DNA of 5,418 nt from Spirochaetia bacterium (GTDB lineage Bacteria; Spirochaetota; Leptospiria; Leptospirales; Leptonemataceae). Each line of letters begins with the position of its first letter. Positions within the stretch are counted from its first letter, which is position 1. The stretch spans positions 1 to 5,418 of the forward strand of contig JAOUOA010000235.1 in the NCBI GenBank assembly GCA_029880625.1, in the 5' to 3' direction. Under the pieces are notes generated by a model. That model searched no databases. It had not been told where the DNA came from and worked only from the letters and a program-made list of their open reading frames with translations. The translations under genes and the position numbers were made by a program. Of the stretch, positions 4,184 through 5,418 are shown in pieces.

Positions 4184-4738
4184 TCATTCGATATTTACGC
4201 TTTTATTGTTTTTCAATATTTCAAGAATTTTATTTTTATATTTTATATCCTCCACTGCATTGACAGCTTCAAATCTATATTTTTCATCAACACTGTCGCG
4301 GCCCTTGCGCCGTTGAATAAAAATGATAAATTCATTCTGTCTTTCAATGCGTTTGCTTTCCTCAGGCGATTTATATAATGGGTATGTATAGGAAGTACCT
4401 CTGTCTTCAAGATAATATTTTCTTTGAATATTCAATCTGAAATTCATGTAGAATCCGACTGATATGCTTTTTTCGATTTCAGTTTCTTTTGAATAAATGA
4501 CATCAATCACATCGTAATTTTTAAATTCTTTTATAAAAGGCGGATATTTCGAAGGATTCTTCGGGTCTATGGGAATGGATCTTCTGGATGTGTATTTTTT
4601 TCTTTTTTTTACATGCAGGATGATTTCAGACTGTTTGACCAGTTCTTCCATGGAGAGGTCATTTTTTCTGACAATATCTCCGGAAAGAAATGCCGGGGAT
4701 ATTATAAAGAGCAGAACAAAAAATAAAAATTTTTGCAT
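4184..4738 (-). CDS. Exported protein of unknown function
   Basis: A 184-residue protein. Residues 1-20 are a Sec signal peptide (MQKFLFFVLLFIISPAFLSG). The mature part begins with SMEELVKQSEIILHVKKRKK (29-48), which resembles the opening of exported bacterial proteins with an EELVxxSDxIVxGKV-type strand. Next come a basic Ser/Pro region (50-70), a predicted strand-rich section with NFRLNIQRKYYLED (99-112), the pattern QNEFIIFIQRRKGRD (134-148) and a Lys/Asn-rich end. I cannot name the family. The frame is open to 5017, but 4738 is preferred: AGGAG lies 7 bases upstream (4746-4750), the signal peptide starts there, and a strong promoter at 4786-4815 lies inside the longer version. It is transcribed away from the gene at 5072. 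Confidence 0.75.
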   Translation of the reverse strand: MQKFLFFVLLFIISPAFLSGDIVRKNDLSMEELVKQSEIILHVKKRKKYTSRRSIPIDPKNPSKYPPFIKEFKNYDVIDVIYSKETEIEKSISVGFYMNFRLNIQRKYYLEDRGTSYTYPLYKSPEESKRIERQNEFIIFIQRRKGRDSVDEKYRFEAVNAVEDIKYKNKILEILKNNKSVNIE

Positions 4739-4764
4739 TTGAAGACTCCTGGAGTTGCTTCTAT

Positions 4765-4792
4765 TTACAATATGTATGAATATATATTGTAA
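4765..4792. promoter_or_regulatory. Candidate operator overlapping the promoter of the exported-protein gene
   Basis: TTACAATAT (4765-4773) and ATATTGTAA (4784-4792) are perfect 9-base inverted arms with a 10-base spacer, a form expected for a dimeric repressor. The site covers the -10 box (4786-4791) and the likely transcription start. The cognate regulator is not in the window. Confidence 0.5.
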
Positions 4793-4815
4793 TGGATAAA
4801 ACAAGAGACTGTCAA
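4786..4815 (-). promoter_or_regulatory. Strong sigma-70-type promoter of the exported-protein gene
   Basis: On the minus strand an exact TTGACA (4810-4815) and TACAAT (4786-4791, 5/6) are separated by 18 bases. Transcription would begin near 4779, giving a leader of about 40 bases that contains the AGGAG ribosome binding site. This is the best promoter in the window. Confidence 0.65.
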
Positions 4816-5071
4816 TTAAAAGAATTTTCAATGCATTATAAAGAGTATCAATTTTCAATAGCTTAAAATTCAGCAGGATGTGAAATGCATCGCTGCTCTG
4901 TATATTTAAAATAATAATGCCATTAATAAAGCTCTGCTTCCTGTTGATTGTATAATATTCATTGATTTTTATTACAGTATATAACATCCTGTAATCAGGA
5001 GATTCAGAAAATTTCAATAATTTAAATTGAATGCATTGTTCTGGAAAAAATGTTCAAAGGAGGATTGCATC
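4793..5071. other. Divergent intergenic region
   Basis: Apart from the minus-strand promoter, this AT-rich region holds an imperfect stem-loop at 4872-4897 (arms AGCAGGATG and CATCGCTGCT, one bulged base, loop TGAAATG). It also has possible plus-strand -10 boxes TATAAT (4951-4956) and TATAAC (4980-4985), both without a convincing -35. The ribosome binding site AAAGGAGG (5056-5063) belongs to the next gene. The open minus-strand frame crossing it is taken as fortuitous. Confidence 0.5.
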
Positions 5072-5418
5072 ATGGGTGAAATCAATTATGGAGATGAATT
5101 TCATAAGCTTGAAGAAGAACTTAAATCAACCGGTAATCCGGAAGAATATTCCGTTCTATTGACAAATTTTGCAGAATGGATGAAGAAATGTCCTGAGAAA
5201 GAATATCAGGAATGGGGACTGGTCGTCCTTGTGGACATTGTCCAGGATAAAAAACGTGATATAAACACTCGTTTTTTAATCCTTGAGATTCTTAAAGAAC
5301 TCGGCTCCATGGGGCCTGATAGAATGAATAATCTTGGCAGGATATGCTCAGATGAAGAAGAGCCGCTTCGTCTCCGATGGGCCGCAATAGATCTTCTTGG
5401 AGCATTTCTGCCGTCAAT
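5072..5418 (+). CDS. Cytoplasmic helical, HEAT-like repeat protein, 5' part only
   Basis: The frame stays open from ATG 5072 to the window edge (115 codons), so the C-terminus is missing. AAAGGAGG (5056-5063) ends 8 bases before the ATG, the best ribosome binding site in the window. There is no signal peptide. The sequence is acidic and helical, with repeated amphipathic pairs: YSVLLTNFAEWMKKC (26-40), WGLVVLVDIVQDK (48-60), NTRFLILEILKELGSM (65-80), then EEPLRLRWAAIDLLGAF (96-112). The LRWAAIDLLG segment and the spacing look like HEAT/armadillo-type repeats, which usually serve as protein-binding scaffolds. No catalytic motif is visible and the partner is unknown. It is divergent from the exported-protein gene. 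Confidence 0.7.
   Translation, partial: MGEINYGDEFHKLEEELKSTGNPEEYSVLLTNFAEWMKKCPEKEYQEWGLVVLVDIVQDKKRDINTRFLILEILKELGSMGPDRMNNLGRICSDEEEPLRLRWAAIDLLGAFLPS

Noticed and set aside
4739..5017. N-terminal extension of the exported-protein frame (93 extra codons)
   Set aside because: A consensus promoter, a ribosome binding site and a signal peptide all point to the internal start at 4738; the extension would bury the signal peptide.

Overview
The window is an AT-rich accessory stretch from an unidentified bacterium. Sec-type signal peptides on three small proteins, a DUF1566/Lcl-type protein, a ParE/RelE toxin-antitoxin pair and an IS3-family element would suit a Gram-negative host such as a spirochaete or a Desulfobacterota member. 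That assignment is only an impression from gene content.

Layout. 1-70: right-end scar of an IS-like repeat. 194-728: antitoxin and toxin genes on the minus strand, overlapping by 14 bases. 811-1032: a second scar with an internal deletion, followed by a 153-base tail that recurs at 3979-4131. 1119-1703: exported DUF1566-type protein, minus strand. 1748-1912: a third scar. 1923-2447: exported protein with a C-terminal Tudor/chromo-like barrel, minus strand. 2448-2744: promoter region, a perfect 24-base palindrome and the left end of an IS. 2721/2745-3978: the only near-complete IS3-family copy, plus strand, with orfA intact, a canonical -1 slippery A7 and an orfB broken by a second, apparently mutational, frameshift. 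3979-4131: second copy of the tail. 4184-4738: exported protein of unknown function, minus strand, with a strong promoter and a candidate operator. 5072-end: start of a divergent gene for a helical, HEAT-like protein, cut by the window edge.

What ties it together. The same repeat of about 165 bases (the 3' end of the IS3 reading frame plus a short non-coding end) occurs four times in one orientation. Each copy lies on the 3' side of a minus-strand gene, either directly or with its tail, so minus-strand genes or operons alternate with IS-derived scars. Two solo copies begin at about the same point inside the IS. At that point the transposase stops resembling an ordinary IS3 C-terminus. The repeat may therefore be a defined unit rather than randomly truncated IS copies. 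This is the main unexplained pattern here. No CRISPR array, rRNA, tRNA or clear intrinsic terminator was seen.
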